From positions 16,123-80,122 of the forward strand of contig NW_020312131.1 of assembly GCF_002999335.1 (NCBI RefSeq): 64,000 nt of DNA, read 5' to 3'. Both the position numbers and the translations under genes were made by a program. Shown one piece after another: positions 1-11,199 of this stretch. Each line of letters opens with the position of its first letter. Within the stretch, counting starts at the first letter, position 1. Origin of the DNA: Cyclospora cayetanensis. Its lineage: Eukaryota > Apicomplexa > Conoidasida > Eucoccidiorida > Eimeriidae. The notes below the pieces were generated by a model. The model did no database searches and was not told the origin of the DNA. It saw nothing but the letters and a program-made list of their open reading frames with translations.

Positions 1-1480
1 GTAGATGCCGATGCTCTCCTCCGCTGCGTCAAGGCCCTTGCAGCCTTCACGTTTGCCGCTGGCATGTTTGTGAATGTTGCCAGAGGGGAACATGTCAAGG
101 CAGCGAAGAATTTCGCAAGCTTCGGCCTGATGCAGTTGTTGGAGAGACATGCCAGAAAATCTAGGCTTCACTAGGCCCCAACGGTTGGCAGAAATTTTCC
201 TACAGACGCTCTCCGAGTCGGAGTTTGGCATTGAAAAGGAGTAAAAGCGTGTTGCTGAGGCTCAAAGGGGCCACGGGCGTCTTGCGTAAGGATGTCACCG
301 AGGAGGATCTGTAAAGCGTTGTGCATGACTTGAAGAGTACAGGACTGTTTAATGACTGTTTAATGGAAAGGGCATTGAGGAGCTAGACTACCCATTCCTC
401 AGGATTGTGCGCTCCATAGAGAGCATCGCGGCTGTGTTTCGGCTTGAAAACAGGTTTCTATGGGAGGCTGTGAATATTATCTGAGTAACAGGCGATATTC
501 TGGCCTCTTGCAGGAAGTTTAAGTTGCACAGGTTGAACCAGGAAGGATCACACACCACAGGTGTTTTGTATGCTAGGCCTTATGCGGATTCAGCGACTGA
601 CCAAGTCGCCTGTACTTTTGGTCACACAGTTCGTAGAAAGCTACCGAACGCGCCTCTACGAAGGCAGTGTGATATCGCGTAAATGTGTCACTGCCCCATT
701 TTGAATGCCTTTGGCTGTACGCAACATTGAGAACGCTGTACAAAAGCGCCACCGTCGCGCACCTGCTTGCACGGATCTCTCTGTATTCGAACTGGGCACT
801 TGTTGTCCGCAATTTACCGCTTGATGCAGTTCATGTGTTGAGGTCGTTCACACTCATCCACCACATAGTTGCGAGCTGTTTTCGGAGTAGCTCGTCATGC
901 AGCCAGTTAGAAGCCACGATGATGCACCTCTAACCGCGCTAGGCATCATCAGTAAGGAATCGGCCAAGGTTTCTGCACGTTCGAATTTGTCAGCTGCTTC
1001 CATGTACAATAATTCCAATGTGAGAAACGTGAGCCCTGCATGCGTTGAGGCGCCACGCTTGGGCACATCCGCCACTGGCTATCTTTAGCGACGCCATTAG
1101 TCAACGATGCTTGGCGTTGGCTGTTCGCATGTTGCAGAGTAGGATTAGCGCGATACTAGAAGAGTGAACGTTGTATGCCTGCTGGCCACATGCAACCGCT
1201 TGCGATTGTTTGGCGCGATTTTGCGGGTTTGCAGCAGCGCACACGTCCTGGTGGTTGGTTCCCCCTCCACTATTGCCAAGCTCCCAACTAGAAGGCAGAG
1301 CGGGGAGGAAGCTTTTGAAAGCTTAGCGAATTGTCTGCTATTGCGTTGTGCACTGGTCTGGGGGCTAAACTTTTCCTACAAGTGCCCTAGGAGGGGCGAT
1401 TTTTGGACGTCGGTGGGACGGCTGGATAAAAGGCAACGGGCTAGCCACTCGAAGGCAGCATAAGCTTTGGCAGAAGCGTC
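1..1480. other. No convincing gene; interrupted frames
   Basis: The plus strand starts inside an open frame that ends at about position 173. Further protein-like stretches follow at about 370-480 and 510-680, but stops and frame changes interrupt them, and no splice-site pattern joins them. There are no triplet repeats here, unlike the rest of the window. It could be a decayed gene or mobile-element remnant, or the 3' part of a gene beyond the left edge. I could not assign a family. Confidence 0.4.
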
Positions 1481-1680
1481 AGATGCCTGCAAAGCGCCAA
1501 CCTCAGGGAGGCCGCATTGCAGTCAGAGCGGCAGCCACCGAAGGCAGTGTACATGCAGCAGAGAACGAAACACTGAGCAGCGCAGCTAGCCTGCGTTGTC
1601 ATACTCCACGAGAAAGCCTGAACGAAATTCGCGCAGTCTTACGAGCAGCTGCAGCATATAGCGCTGCTGCCGGTGAAGCT

Positions 1681-3318
1681 CTAGATATCTAACAGAAGCC
1701 GCTGCAGCGACCACGTCCACGACGTCGGAGACGGTGCGCGACGGGCTATTGCTGCATGCAGGGGTAAGGACAGAGACGCTATGTCTGGTGACTCCTGGCA
1801 TTCTGCAGACTCCGCAGAACCAGGCAGCTCTCTCCCCACCTCTTGCTGCTGCTGCTGCTGCTGCAGTTGGGGTGCGTCTGCTGCTGCCAGCGCTGTTTCG
1901 CTACTAACAGCGTCCCAGCAGCTGCAAAATCCGAGGGGTTGCTGCTGTTTAACACGCAAGAACTTGTTTCCGCTGTTTTGCAGTGGGCTGCAGTTCTTGA
2001 CAAGCTCTACGATGAGGCGTTTGCGGCAGTCTGGGCACTGCTTGAGAAGTTGACGCAGCACGCGCTGCTGCTGCGGCTGCTGCTGCTGCTGCTGCGTTTG
2101 CAGCTGGCTTCCGAAGTCGGGAGAAGTGCTTGCTGCGCAGCTGCTGCAGAACCTGCTGGTGATGCTGCAGCAGGAGGTGCTGCTGTTACCCCACAGCCTG
2201 CCGTAGCAACAGCACGTGGGGTGGAAGGGCCCATACCCCTGCGCGACAGCAGCACCGCAGCAGCTGCATGCGAGTGCAGCAGCTGCATGCATGCGCAACG
2301 GGCAGCAGCTGCTGCTACTGCAGTCGACGGAGACTGCGCTTGAGCGCCTGCGCAGAGACAGCCGGTTGAGGGGATGGTGTCGTCCATGCTGCTGCATCAA
2401 AAGATTCGACTGTAGACGCAGACTGTCAAGGACGTACGCGTTGCTGTCGCTGCAACAGCGCATGCATCGGCTGCCACGCTGCGACGGAAACAGATCCTCC
2501 CCTACGGCTGTGGGGAAGCAGCAGCACGTCGCTGCGCTGGTGCTGCTGCTACGGCTGTCGCAAGAAGATACTTCCCACTGAGGCTGAGGTACAGCCAGCC
2601 TGCCCTCCTGCTGCTCGAGAGGCTGCTGCCGCTGCAAGTGATGTTGCCTCGGCAGCAGACGACGCCCCCCCTTTTCTTCCTCCTCCTCCAGCTGCTGCTG
2701 CTGCAGAAGCAGCAGCATGTGGGGAAGGCTGCTGACACTGCAGTCGGGAACCTCTGCTGCAACACCCGCAGCAGCAGCTGCAGCAGCAGCTGCAGCAGTA
2801 GCTGCAGCCTCTATGCTCTCTCCAGCGCAACGCTGCTCGTTCTCCCGTTGAAGTTGTTGCAGCCTGCACCTGAGCCGCTGCTCCTCAGTGCGCAGACGCT
2901 CTTGTTCCTGCTCCAGCAGATGCCGCTGGCTCAGGTGCTGAAGCTGGGGTTGCAGCCGTCCCCAGTGCTGCTGCTGTTGCAACAGCGTGAGTCTGAGATC
3001 CTGCTGCTGCTTTCCGTGCAGTGCCCAGTGTAGCGACGGAGATAAGCTGACTGCGTCCTTGCAGTGCGTGAGAGTACTGTCGCAGCAACCCTCGCCTGCA
3101 CCTGTGGCAGCTGGCAGCGGGCAGTCTAACGGCTCGTCGGCATGCATCATCAAGAAAGCTGGGGGAGGGGTGCCATCAACAGCAGTTCCCGCCGCAAGCC
3201 TGTCCACGCGCTCTTCAACAGAGGATGGCAGCTGCCGGGAGGCTGCTGCTACAGCAGCAGCAGCCCGTGCAGCCGCAGCGGCTGCTGCTGGGCAGGCTTC
3301 AGAGCCAGCCACTTCCAT
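1681..3318 (-). CDS. Hypothetical Gln/Ala/Cys-rich protein
   Basis: This is an open frame of 545 codons with an ATG at 3318. It begins with an Ala-rich segment. A Gln/Glu/Arg-rich segment at roughly residues 105-165 is probably coiled coil. A central part is rich in Ser and Cys, and poly-Gln runs lie near residues 415-425 and 485-495. A short motif near residue 430 has paired cysteines (CPDC) followed by basic residues, but no known zinc-finger spacing is evident. The CAG runs lie on the coding strand, as in other genes here, which supports this strand. The ends are uncertain. A second minus frame at 1586-1730 contains a good GTAAGA donor, so the true 3' end may be spliced. No family was recognised; it is probably lineage-specific. 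Confidence 0.5.
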   Translation of the reverse strand: MEVAGSEACPAAAAAAARAAAAVAAASRQLPSSVEERVDRLAAGTAVDGTPPPAFLMMHADEPLDCPLPAATGAGEGCCDSTLTHCKDAVSLSPSLHWALHGKQQQDLRLTLLQQQQHWGRLQPQLQHLSQRHLLEQEQERLRTEEQRLRCRLQQLQRENEQRCAGESIEAAATAAAAAAAAAAGVAAEVPDCSVSSLPHMLLLLQQQQLEEEEEKGGRRLLPRQHHLQRQQPLEQQEGRLAVPQPQWEVSSCDSRSSSTSAATCCCFPTAVGEDLFPSQRGSRCMRCCSDSNAYVLDSLRLQSNLLMQQHGRHHPLNRLSLRRRSSAVSVDCSSSSCCPLRMHAAAALACSCCGAAVAQGYGPFHPTCCCYGRLWGNSSTSCCSITSRFCSSCAASTSPDFGSQLQTQQQQQQPQQQRVLRQLLKQCPDCRKRLIVELVKNCSPLQNSGNKFLRVKQQQPLGFCSCWDAVSSETALAAADAPQLQQQQQQQEVGRELPGSAESAECQESPDIASLSLPLHAAIARRAPSPTSWTWSLQRLLLDI

Positions 3319-4154
3319 CCATAAGCGTCTACAGCACAGTCCAGAGGCTCCATGAGCTGCAGCAGCATGTGCTGCTGCTCGATCTATCCTTGTGTCTGCT
3401 GCTTCCGCTGCTAGCGCCTATCGCCGTTCATTCATCCTGGCACTTCTGCATCGAAGCAACAGCAGCTGCTTCGGCTGCGGCTCCTGTCGTTGGCAGTGCG
3501 ATGCTGCTGCTGCTGATTGCGTAGCAGCAGTGCTACTCTACCTTGCACCCGTGCGCCAGCAGTGGAGGTAGCCCTTTTGCACTTTCATATATATATATAT
3601 CCGAAAAACAAATGTCACAATATAATACGCTTCACGTTAATTTGCGCGAAGAGTATCTTCTGCAACGGCTGCCGCTGCTGCGGAACCCATCCTCCGCGGA
3701 AGGCCGCTCAAAGCAGTCCAGGGGCTGATGCAGAAGGAGGCAAACAGCAACAAAAGTGCATGCTCTTCCTGAGCAGATTGAGTTTTTAAATGTTCAGGTG
3801 TCTTGGGGTGCTCCCCGAGCTTCTGCTGCTGAGTTACCTTTGCAACACTAACGTTTTCGCAGGAGGTTGTTACCACACACCACTGAGCAATGAGCAGAAA
3901 CAGCAGCAGCAACGGCAGTGGTGATGATCACAAGCAGCCGATTACCTCGTGAGGGGACCTGGTGTTACATTGGCGTATAGTGAAACGCCTTCAAGAGAAG
4001 GCTTTTGCGATTTTTTTGCAAAAAGTGGCATCCCCGTAGCCTCTACACACGGCAACACCCTGACCTCTGTACTTGCTGCTGCTTTCGGGTGCACCCCAAC
4101 GGCAGCAGAGGAAAGAGGCCACGTCTCACCTTCCCAGGGAGTCTGTGGACGAAG

Positions 4155-5392
4155 ATGAGCGGCGACACTCATGCCGATGGCGTAGTAGTAGTAGCAGCAG
4201 CAGAGGGAGCACTTTCAACGCTCGATACAGCAGCCTCCCCCTTAGGAGATGCTCTACCTCCTTCAGCCTCCCACAAGGTTGCTGTGGTGACGGCTTCGAC
4301 TGTGGAGGTCCTGCTGAAGCGCATCGATCCCTCTGCCGTAGTTACACCGGAGTGTCTCGAGGTATCTTCATCTTCAGAGAAGCAACATCGAAAGCTTCAA
4401 TCCCTCTGCTATCGATCTTTGCTTACACGTGCAGCACTGCCAAGGTTGGCAGATTTGCTTCCACGTGTATCCTTCTCCCTGTGGCTTGGAATTTTTATGC
4501 AGGCTGTGGTAGCAATGGCGGATGCGTATACCGAGCAGATCGGCCGACTCCTCGCGCAGTTTGCCCGTCGATGGGGTGCTACGACTGTCACTCACAGAGA
4601 CGCCAGAGCCTTTATTGGTAAGATATCATCAGAAGAAACGCACACACACCCTATACATACATATACATACATGCAAACATACCTACACATACATACATGC
4701 AAACATGCCTACCTACACATACATACATGCAAACATGCCTACCTACACACGTATACATATACGTACCTACCTACACATACATACATGCAAACATACCCAC
4801 CTACACATACATACATGCAAACATACCTACCTACACATACATACATGCATGCATGCCTACCTACACATACATGCATGCTGTAAACCGTCAGAGCCTTTAA
4901 ACGCAGTGTATCCTGCCAGCCAGCGCAGGGAGGCAGAGCCTGAAGCGTTGCCACGCAAAACAGACGAGGGAAGACAGACGTGATTCTCCTTGTTTGTGCA
5001 CAGAGCGACTTTCGGGGTCCCCTGGATGGCAGTCCATGGCAGTGACGGCAGCAGCGGCTGCGCCTCAACGCGGGGTACTTGCTGCAGCTCGGCAACAACG
5101 GCAGATGCTGCTTGGACGTATCCGTGAGGCAGAAAGAGCAGCAGGGGAAGCCTCAGGGGAGAGTGGCGTGAAGGGGCGCCGTGAGGCAGTGCCTAGCTTC
5201 ACGCAAGAAGCGGTTGAGAGGGCAGCAGCAACACCAGCAGTACTCAGTAGGGGTTCTGCTGCTGTTGATAGTGGCGCTTCTACAGTGCGCGGCAGCGCCC
5301 ATTCAGCCGTCCAGACACCGCAGCACCGACCGCGCGTGCGCTTCTCGCAAGATGCTCCGAATACAGCAGGGGCAGCTGCGCAAATAGGGGCC

Positions 5393-5434
<42 letters not shown>

Positions 5435-5728
5435 GCACCAAGCAACGCCGCCTCGCCAGGAGCCATGTTGCAGCGCGTCTTTCGAACCCCAGAGGGGCCC
5501 CCCTCGGATTTTACAGCGGCGGCAGGAGGCATGGGAATGCCTCCTCCAGCTCGCCTGTCTCGGCAGTTCGCAGTCGACATCACGCCTTCCAAGGAGTCTC
5601 CGCCGCTACGCCAGGAGCCGCCCCTTGGCGTGATGAGAACGTCTGCTGCTGCACTGCAGTGGGGGGGTTGGCTAGGGGGTGAAAAGGCACTTACCAAGCC
5701 CCCGAACAGCCCGTCGGGTGTCAGATGA
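4155..5728 (+). CDS. TAF12-like TFIID/SAGA histone-fold subunit
   Basis: TAF12 pairs with TAF4 (TFIID) or ADA1 (SAGA) through a histone fold and acts in RNA polymerase II initiation. Three exons fit: 4155-4361, 4503-4617 and 5004-5728, phase-consistent, 348 aa. The fold starts near residue 50 with LLKRIDPSAVVTPECLE, continues across the intron as a long helix (ADAYTEQIGRLLAQFARRWG), and ends with THRDARAFIERLSGSPGW. This matches the order in TAF12: L-x-x-I-D-P, a central helix with A-D-x-[FY]-x-E, then a short helix ending in a Trp. The N-terminal 49 residues and the C-terminal ~230 residues are low-complexity, with a poly-Ala run at about 5396-5430. Intron 2 is filled with a CATA-type tandem repeat. 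The gene is convergent with PRP31. The assignment rests on the histone fold only. Confidence 0.72.
4627..4880 (+). repeat. CATACATG-type tandem repeat in TAF12 intron 2
   Basis: Units of about 28-36 bases are built from ACATACATACATGCAAACAT plus CTACCTAC variants, in about seven to eight imperfect copies. They lie wholly between the donor at 4618 and the acceptor ending at 5003. Confidence 0.85.
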
Positions 5729-6117
5729 TCTGGCAAAAATGCTGCATCATGCTGCATGATGCAGCAGCAGTGCGAACCAAGTGTATGTTTGTAGCCTTAG
5801 CTCGCCTAACAGGGAGCCTTTGTGCATGCGCACAGCACACCGCTTCTGAGCGCCGCGCGGTTGTCTCTTTCCCGCGATTGCCACCCCGCCGCCGCCCGTT
5901 AATTGGGGCTTTAAATGTCTAGAGGGCGTAGAACTCTTGCAATATTTTGTTGGCTTTGATTAGACGGCGTTATTGAACCGAGATAATGTATTGGCGACCG
6001 TGTTTCTACGCCGGAGTGTGTAGGGCTGTAGCGGAGGGCCCCTCCGCGGCTGGCTACAGCCGCAGCTACCCGTGGAGCCACGCTTGCTTCAAGAGCGCTG
6101 CGCTAGAAACAGCAGCA

Positions 6118-6134
6118 GCTAGCTAGCTAGCTAG
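6118..6134. repeat. AGCT/CTAG microsatellite
   Basis: A short run of repeating CTAG lies between the convergent TAF12 and PRP31 genes. A similar imperfect CTAG run occurs at about 47667-47690 next to TXNDC9. Confidence 0.8.
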
Positions 6135-6480
6135 ATAGGACGCCGTGTATCCGGCGGTGAACAGCGAGATCTAGTCCGGCTTTTTACCCATTCGTTAGCT
6201 CGTGGCGCTTGTGTGTGGGTGTGGTTACATGTGCGCTCACACACCTCCCTACCCACACGCATACACCCCAAACTGCAGCCCTTAAGCCTGCGCTTCGACA
6301 ACACAGGCAGCACGCTGCAGCGAATGGGGGGAAGGCGGGAGGGGGGAGGCGAGCGGCTAAGGAGAGCAAGGGAAAGTCGCATGTCAGCGCCTTCCCCTAG
6401 GCCTTGCGCGCCGCTGGCTTGTTGCGCTCTACCTGCAGAGTATGAAGCAACAGCAAAAGAAGACAGTCGAGCAGTACAAT

Positions 6481-9400
6481 TCACCTGCGGCAACGGGCGG
6501 GAAATTCGGTGCAGCAGCGACAAACGCTCAGCCCGTGCCGCTGACAACGCGCAGTTAAGGTGCAGAACGGTCTTTCGTACCGTGCTGCTGCATGCGCATG
6601 CAGCAGCACGGTACGAAAGACTGAAGGCAGCAGCAGCAGCATGCGAGCGGTAGGGAAAATGCCCAGCAGGGCACAAGGAAGCGGCGGCGCTAACAGCAAA
6701 AGCCTAACCGCTGTAAACCTTCCTCCTCCGCCGAAGTAATCCTTGGCATCCTGCTGCTGCTGCTGCTGCTGCTGTGTCTCGGCTAGGGGGTTGCAGAGCT
6801 CGATGCCTTGGATAGGAGTGAAGGTGAGAGACGAAGAGAAGCCTGTGCTAGTGCTCGTGCCGGCTGCGGAGACAGCTGAGGAGAGGCCTCCCTTAGGGCG
6901 CAGCTGCTGCTGTCGGCGCTGATCTGCGTGTAAAAAAAAAGGCAGCCAGCAAAATAAAAATCAGCGCGTCAACACCTTCAGGCGAATCCCCCGTTGCTAC
7001 TACCCTTCACAGACTCTCGAGAAACAGGCACAAACCTTACTCAGCTGTGCCTTCTTTTGCTGTTTGGCTTGAAGCTTCAGACGGCCACTAGCGATGCTCC
7101 TTCCGAGCATTCCCAGGCCCTTTGCTGTACAGACACCGCAACGCGCTGCATCGCTCCGTGAAAAAGGCGTCACCCAGAAGGTCACAAACACAACGCCCCA
7201 TATAGCAAAGTGTGACACTCCACTGCCACCATGTTTTCCGTTTCTGCTCGAGTTGGCAGATCTCCCTCCCTGCGCCTCTTCTCGTTCCCCTTGCTCCGAA
7301 CTCCTCGCGCAGTTTCGCCCTTCCCGTTCGCGCTCGAGAAGGCGCTCCAACACCCTCCTCCTCCTCCTACCCACCACCTACCCTTCAGTCCAACGGTGTC
7401 TTCCTGCTCGCCGAATTTCATCCTGTTGAGCTGCTTCTGTACCTCCGAGAGCTCCTGCTTCTCCTTGAGCCGGCGGTGTCGCTTGCCTCCCCTCTTTGGC
7501 TTTGACCGCTCGTCTGGCGCGGGCAGCGCCTTCTTCATGGGAGCAGGAGGAGGCTCCTGTGCCTGTACAGCCGGAGGCAGCAAGGCAGCAAACAGCGGCA
7601 AGGATGCACAGCCCCCAAGGAAAAGATAGACCTCACAGACTCGCCTCCCACGCGCAGTTTCCTCACACACCGTCTCAGCTGCTGAAAAATATTCAAAAAA
7701 AATCCATATCATAGAGAACCAGAACCCTCCTGGTACTGCCCTTCATGCCCCAGGTATACGCAGCGCTCCTCTTGTGTCTCCCTCTACCCTCGTGAGCCTG
7801 TCGCTTTTTTCCCCGATTCTGCAGGCTGCAGCGAATGCACAGGCCTGTCACGCAGTTCTTTTCGACGCCGTAGGCGCGCAAAGCACTCATAATATACACA
7901 GCTAAATCTATATGCATGCATGCAACAACTGTATTCAGGATGGAGGACCTTCATAAGAGCCTGAACAATGCCTTCTCGAAGTGCCCTGCCAACAGCGCCT
8001 GGATTTTCCGAACTGTCTGCTGCATTCAGCAGCGCCTCTGCTGCGCTTTCCTCCTGCGTATCCGATGTTTCTTCATCGCCTTCTCGCCCCTCTGCTGCTG
8101 CTGCTGCTGCTGCTGCTGCCGGCTTGCTGCCGTACACGTCAACACGAGCAGCAAGAGCCACCTTCCCAGCGAGCAGCCGCAAGGCTTTCTTGCGGTATGC
8201 TGGAGGTGTCATGATGAGCAAATCCGAGGAGCAGAGGAGGGAAGAAAACGCATTCGACGCTCCTCCTTTTGTTGACAGCGACAAACTCCCCTTCTTCTGG
8301 GACCCCACCAACTGCGAGCCATGAGCACATACACCCAAGTAAACATACATTAATATGTATACCCATGAATACACATAGACATATGTATACCCATGAATAC
8401 ACATAGATAGCCACACATACATACATTCCCAAACAAACACACATAAATACATTCCCAAACAAACACACATAAATACATTCCCAAACAAACACACACACGA
8501 AACCTTCCCAGACAAACACACACATGTACACATACCCAAATGCACATCCACATACACGCACTTACACACTTACACACTTACACGCACTCACACACACAGG
8601 GCACCCCTTTTCGACCAGCTCGATCGCATGCAGTCTGCCAGCAGACGCCTTCTTCTGCGCCTGCACTTGCACGCCGTTCTACAGGAGGCAAAAACGCTCG
8701 GAATGTGAAGCGTCACCATAATATTTTGTGCCGGCATTTTCGCAAGGCTCTGCAAGCAGCCAACTTTCGTCAGGAGACGCGCGGTTAAAGCTGCTCCCAG
8801 GATCGCCGACACGTTAGGGGCCACAAGACTCATGCGACTCTCCAAGTACTGCAACACCTGCAGCAAGCAGAAGGGAGGAAGACGCTCGGGCATAGTGAAA
8901 AGAGGCGGGGGGGGAGAAGGAGTGGGGGGAGAAGACAGGGGGGGTGTCAGATCGCGCGAAACGCTGCTGCCACGCGACGGCACAAAAATCCGCCGCGGGG
9001 CAGTGCACACACGAACACATGCACACAAATACTCATACGTACACACAAACAAACATACACACCGAAACATACACTCAGACATAAACAAATACAAGCATGC
9101 GCAAAAACAAACACACATACTCACATACATACACACAAAGACGCACACAAAAACAAATAGAAAACCACATGCACAAACGCACAAAGACAACACATACACA
9201 CAAATACCCAAACGAACACCCCCCGAAAGGAGCCGAACAAACACTCAGCCGCATGTGCAGCCCAGCACGCGTATTCGCATGCCGGTGCTGCTGCTGCTAG
9301 CCAGTCAAACTACCTCCTTGCGACGCTCTGCAAGTGCCAACGCCTCCTTCGCGGCAGTGATGGCCTTTTCTAAATCTTCCTCCGGCAAGCGGCGCCCTTC

Positions 9401-11012
9401 GCGGCAGCGCAAACACACACACAGAACACATAGTGCCCTCATTAGACGCAGAGAAATTCGCATGCAGCCTTACTGTTAGACATGAAAGACTATTTGAACA
9501 CGAAAAAGCGGCAACACACAACAGCGGCACACGCGCAAAAAACCACCAGACTGTTGCACCTGCCTGCAGCACAGCCGCGAAACAATGCACCACCCACAGC
9601 TACAACAGCTGCACTTCTTTGTCGACAAGAAGCTCGTGCTACCTGCGTTGGCTGCGTTGCTTCCCGCGCTGCCCGATATAGAGAGCGAGGCTGCGACAGT
9701 GAGCGCCATGATCATTGGCGAGGGCAGCAAATCAGATAAGTCCACTTGGGTAAGATCCTGAGAAGTCATAAAACCACGACCACCACAACACGCAGCCAAC
9801 TGTACGTACACCGCAGCGCGAAGCGGCCGATGTGAGTGCAGCGGCAGCTGCGTATTCGCAGCGCCTCCCTGCCCGCCCCTCTGACACAACTGCGCATGCC
9901 GAAGCGCACATCTATTTGACATTAAAGTCTTCCGCTTGGCATCTTCGACGCAGTAAACTACGAGAAATACAGCCCCCTGCGAATGAATGCAATGCAGCCT
10001 CAGCAGCCGGCAGTGGTGCGCCAACAGCGATCATCGCTATAGCGGCGGACCGTTTGATTCTGTATTCGGTGAACAACTGCGATATACTCGAGGGGCGCCT
10101 GCACGATGGATTCCAACTCCGGAAACTTCATGGAATAGATATCTCTTATGAACCGATGCACTGCCAATATGCTGCAGCAACAGTTCAAGACACAAACGCA
10201 ACTCGCAAGGGGCCCTCCTGCAGCCGTAACCATCCTGCTGTATCGAGGTTTCGACGAGACTGCGTAGGGGAAAAGCACGGGTAAGAGACGCAATAGCGAG
10301 ATGTAGAGGCACCCTTCATCACAGCCGATCAGCCAGCAAGGCGGCCAGACAGAACGGAGGCGAAGCAGCGTCACGCGCTCTTGCAGAGCTACACTACAAT
10401 GGCATACTCTGTGTCAATGTCTATCACAAGCTGATTGCACTCCTCGATCAGCGCGAGTTCCTCTCCGCTAGCTGCGACAGCTTGGGGAGTTAGTTCCCTT
10501 GCTTGCTGCAGCAGCAACGCCCCCAGAGTGAGACACGACGCCACGACGATAGAGGCAGCAGCGCACCGCAAGCGTGAATTTCGTGGCTGCTCTCCGTTCG
10601 TTTGTTATTTAGGGTGGCAGAGGTGACTCCAAATGAGCTCGGAAGAGAGTCAGCAGCACGGCTGCAGGGACTGACAGTAGCCATGCGGGCAGACAGGGGG
10701 TGTTGAACGCGCTGCCAGAGCACCCCATGGAGCGGTGTGGCGAAACTACAAGCAAGGGAGGCAGGAAGATCAACAGCGGCAAATTTGGCATACTTCGAGC
10801 AGCTTGATGAATCGCGGCTGCTCCGCGAGGCTGGAAACAACGGCAGAAGAGACGAGGCCTCCTTTTTTGCTCAAATACAGCTCGACAGCATCCGGGATAG
10901 GTTCCCACTCGTCTTCTTCTTGATTCGCTGCTGCACCAGCTGCATCCTGCTGCTGCTCCTCTGGCTCGTCGAGCTCCTGCAAGTCGCTCAGAAAAGACTC
11001 CGCTAAGGTAGC
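6481..11012 (-). CDS. PRP31, U4/U6 snRNP assembly protein (first exon not found)
   Basis: PRP31 bridges the 15.5K protein-bound U4 snRNA and U5 snRNP in the tri-snRNP. Ten phase-consistent exons were rebuilt (minus): 10794-11012, 10393-10505, 10051-10171, 9643-9757, 9314-9396, 8717-8857, 7949-8311, 7382-7562, 7041-7124 and 6481-6923, about 620 codons. Conserved landmarks are the acidic N-terminus (ATLAESFLSDLQEL), FIRDIYSMKFPELES, the Nop core YLESRMSLVAPN with ILGA and LAKMPAQNIM, the TPPAYRKKALRLLAGKVALAARVD segment (shown by its ends), QEPPPAPMKKALPAP, the basic GGKRHRRLKEKQELSE and the late FTPIQGIEL. The first coding exon, upstream of the acceptor at 11013, was not identified. An Ala-rich insert follows AARVDVYG. 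The last ~75 residues, after the DYFGGGG segment, are not conserved and contain a 52-base palindrome, so the true stop may be spliced. It converges on TAF12. Confidence 0.93.
6570..6621. repeat. 52-bp perfect palindrome
   Basis: The sequence is its own reverse complement over 52 bases, centred between 6595 and 6596. The outer arms carry GTCTTTCGTACCG and the centre is TGCATGCGCATGCA. It could extrude as a cruciform or form a long RNA hairpin without a loop. It lies in the non-conserved terminal open frame of PRP31, or in its 3' UTR. Confidence 0.95.
8338..8600. repeat. CA-rich imperfect tandem repeats in PRP31 intron
   Basis: Repeated blocks of ACACACATAAATACATTCCCAAACAA type and ATACACATAGA type occur within the PRP31 intron bounded by the donor at 8716 and the acceptor at 8312. 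No coding signal is seen in the repeat itself. Confidence 0.85.
9005..9230. repeat. CA-rich simple sequence in PRP31 intron
   Basis: Low-complexity ACACA/CATACA sequence, about 220 bases, sits in the PRP31 intron between the exons ending at 9314 and starting at 8857. Confidence 0.8.
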
Positions 11013-11199
11013 CTGAAGAGACGCACAGAGCCAAAAGAAACTTCGCTTCGATAGCACTCATGAAGCAAAGTCAGCTGAGGCTGCAGCTTTGAGGGGATCA
11101 ACGCACAAGCGGGCAGGCAGGAGAGCGGTGGTGCTTCTAGCGCAGACACTGGCAGCTGTTGGCTGCTGCTGCGATTTAAAAATGCAGCAGCAACCGGGC

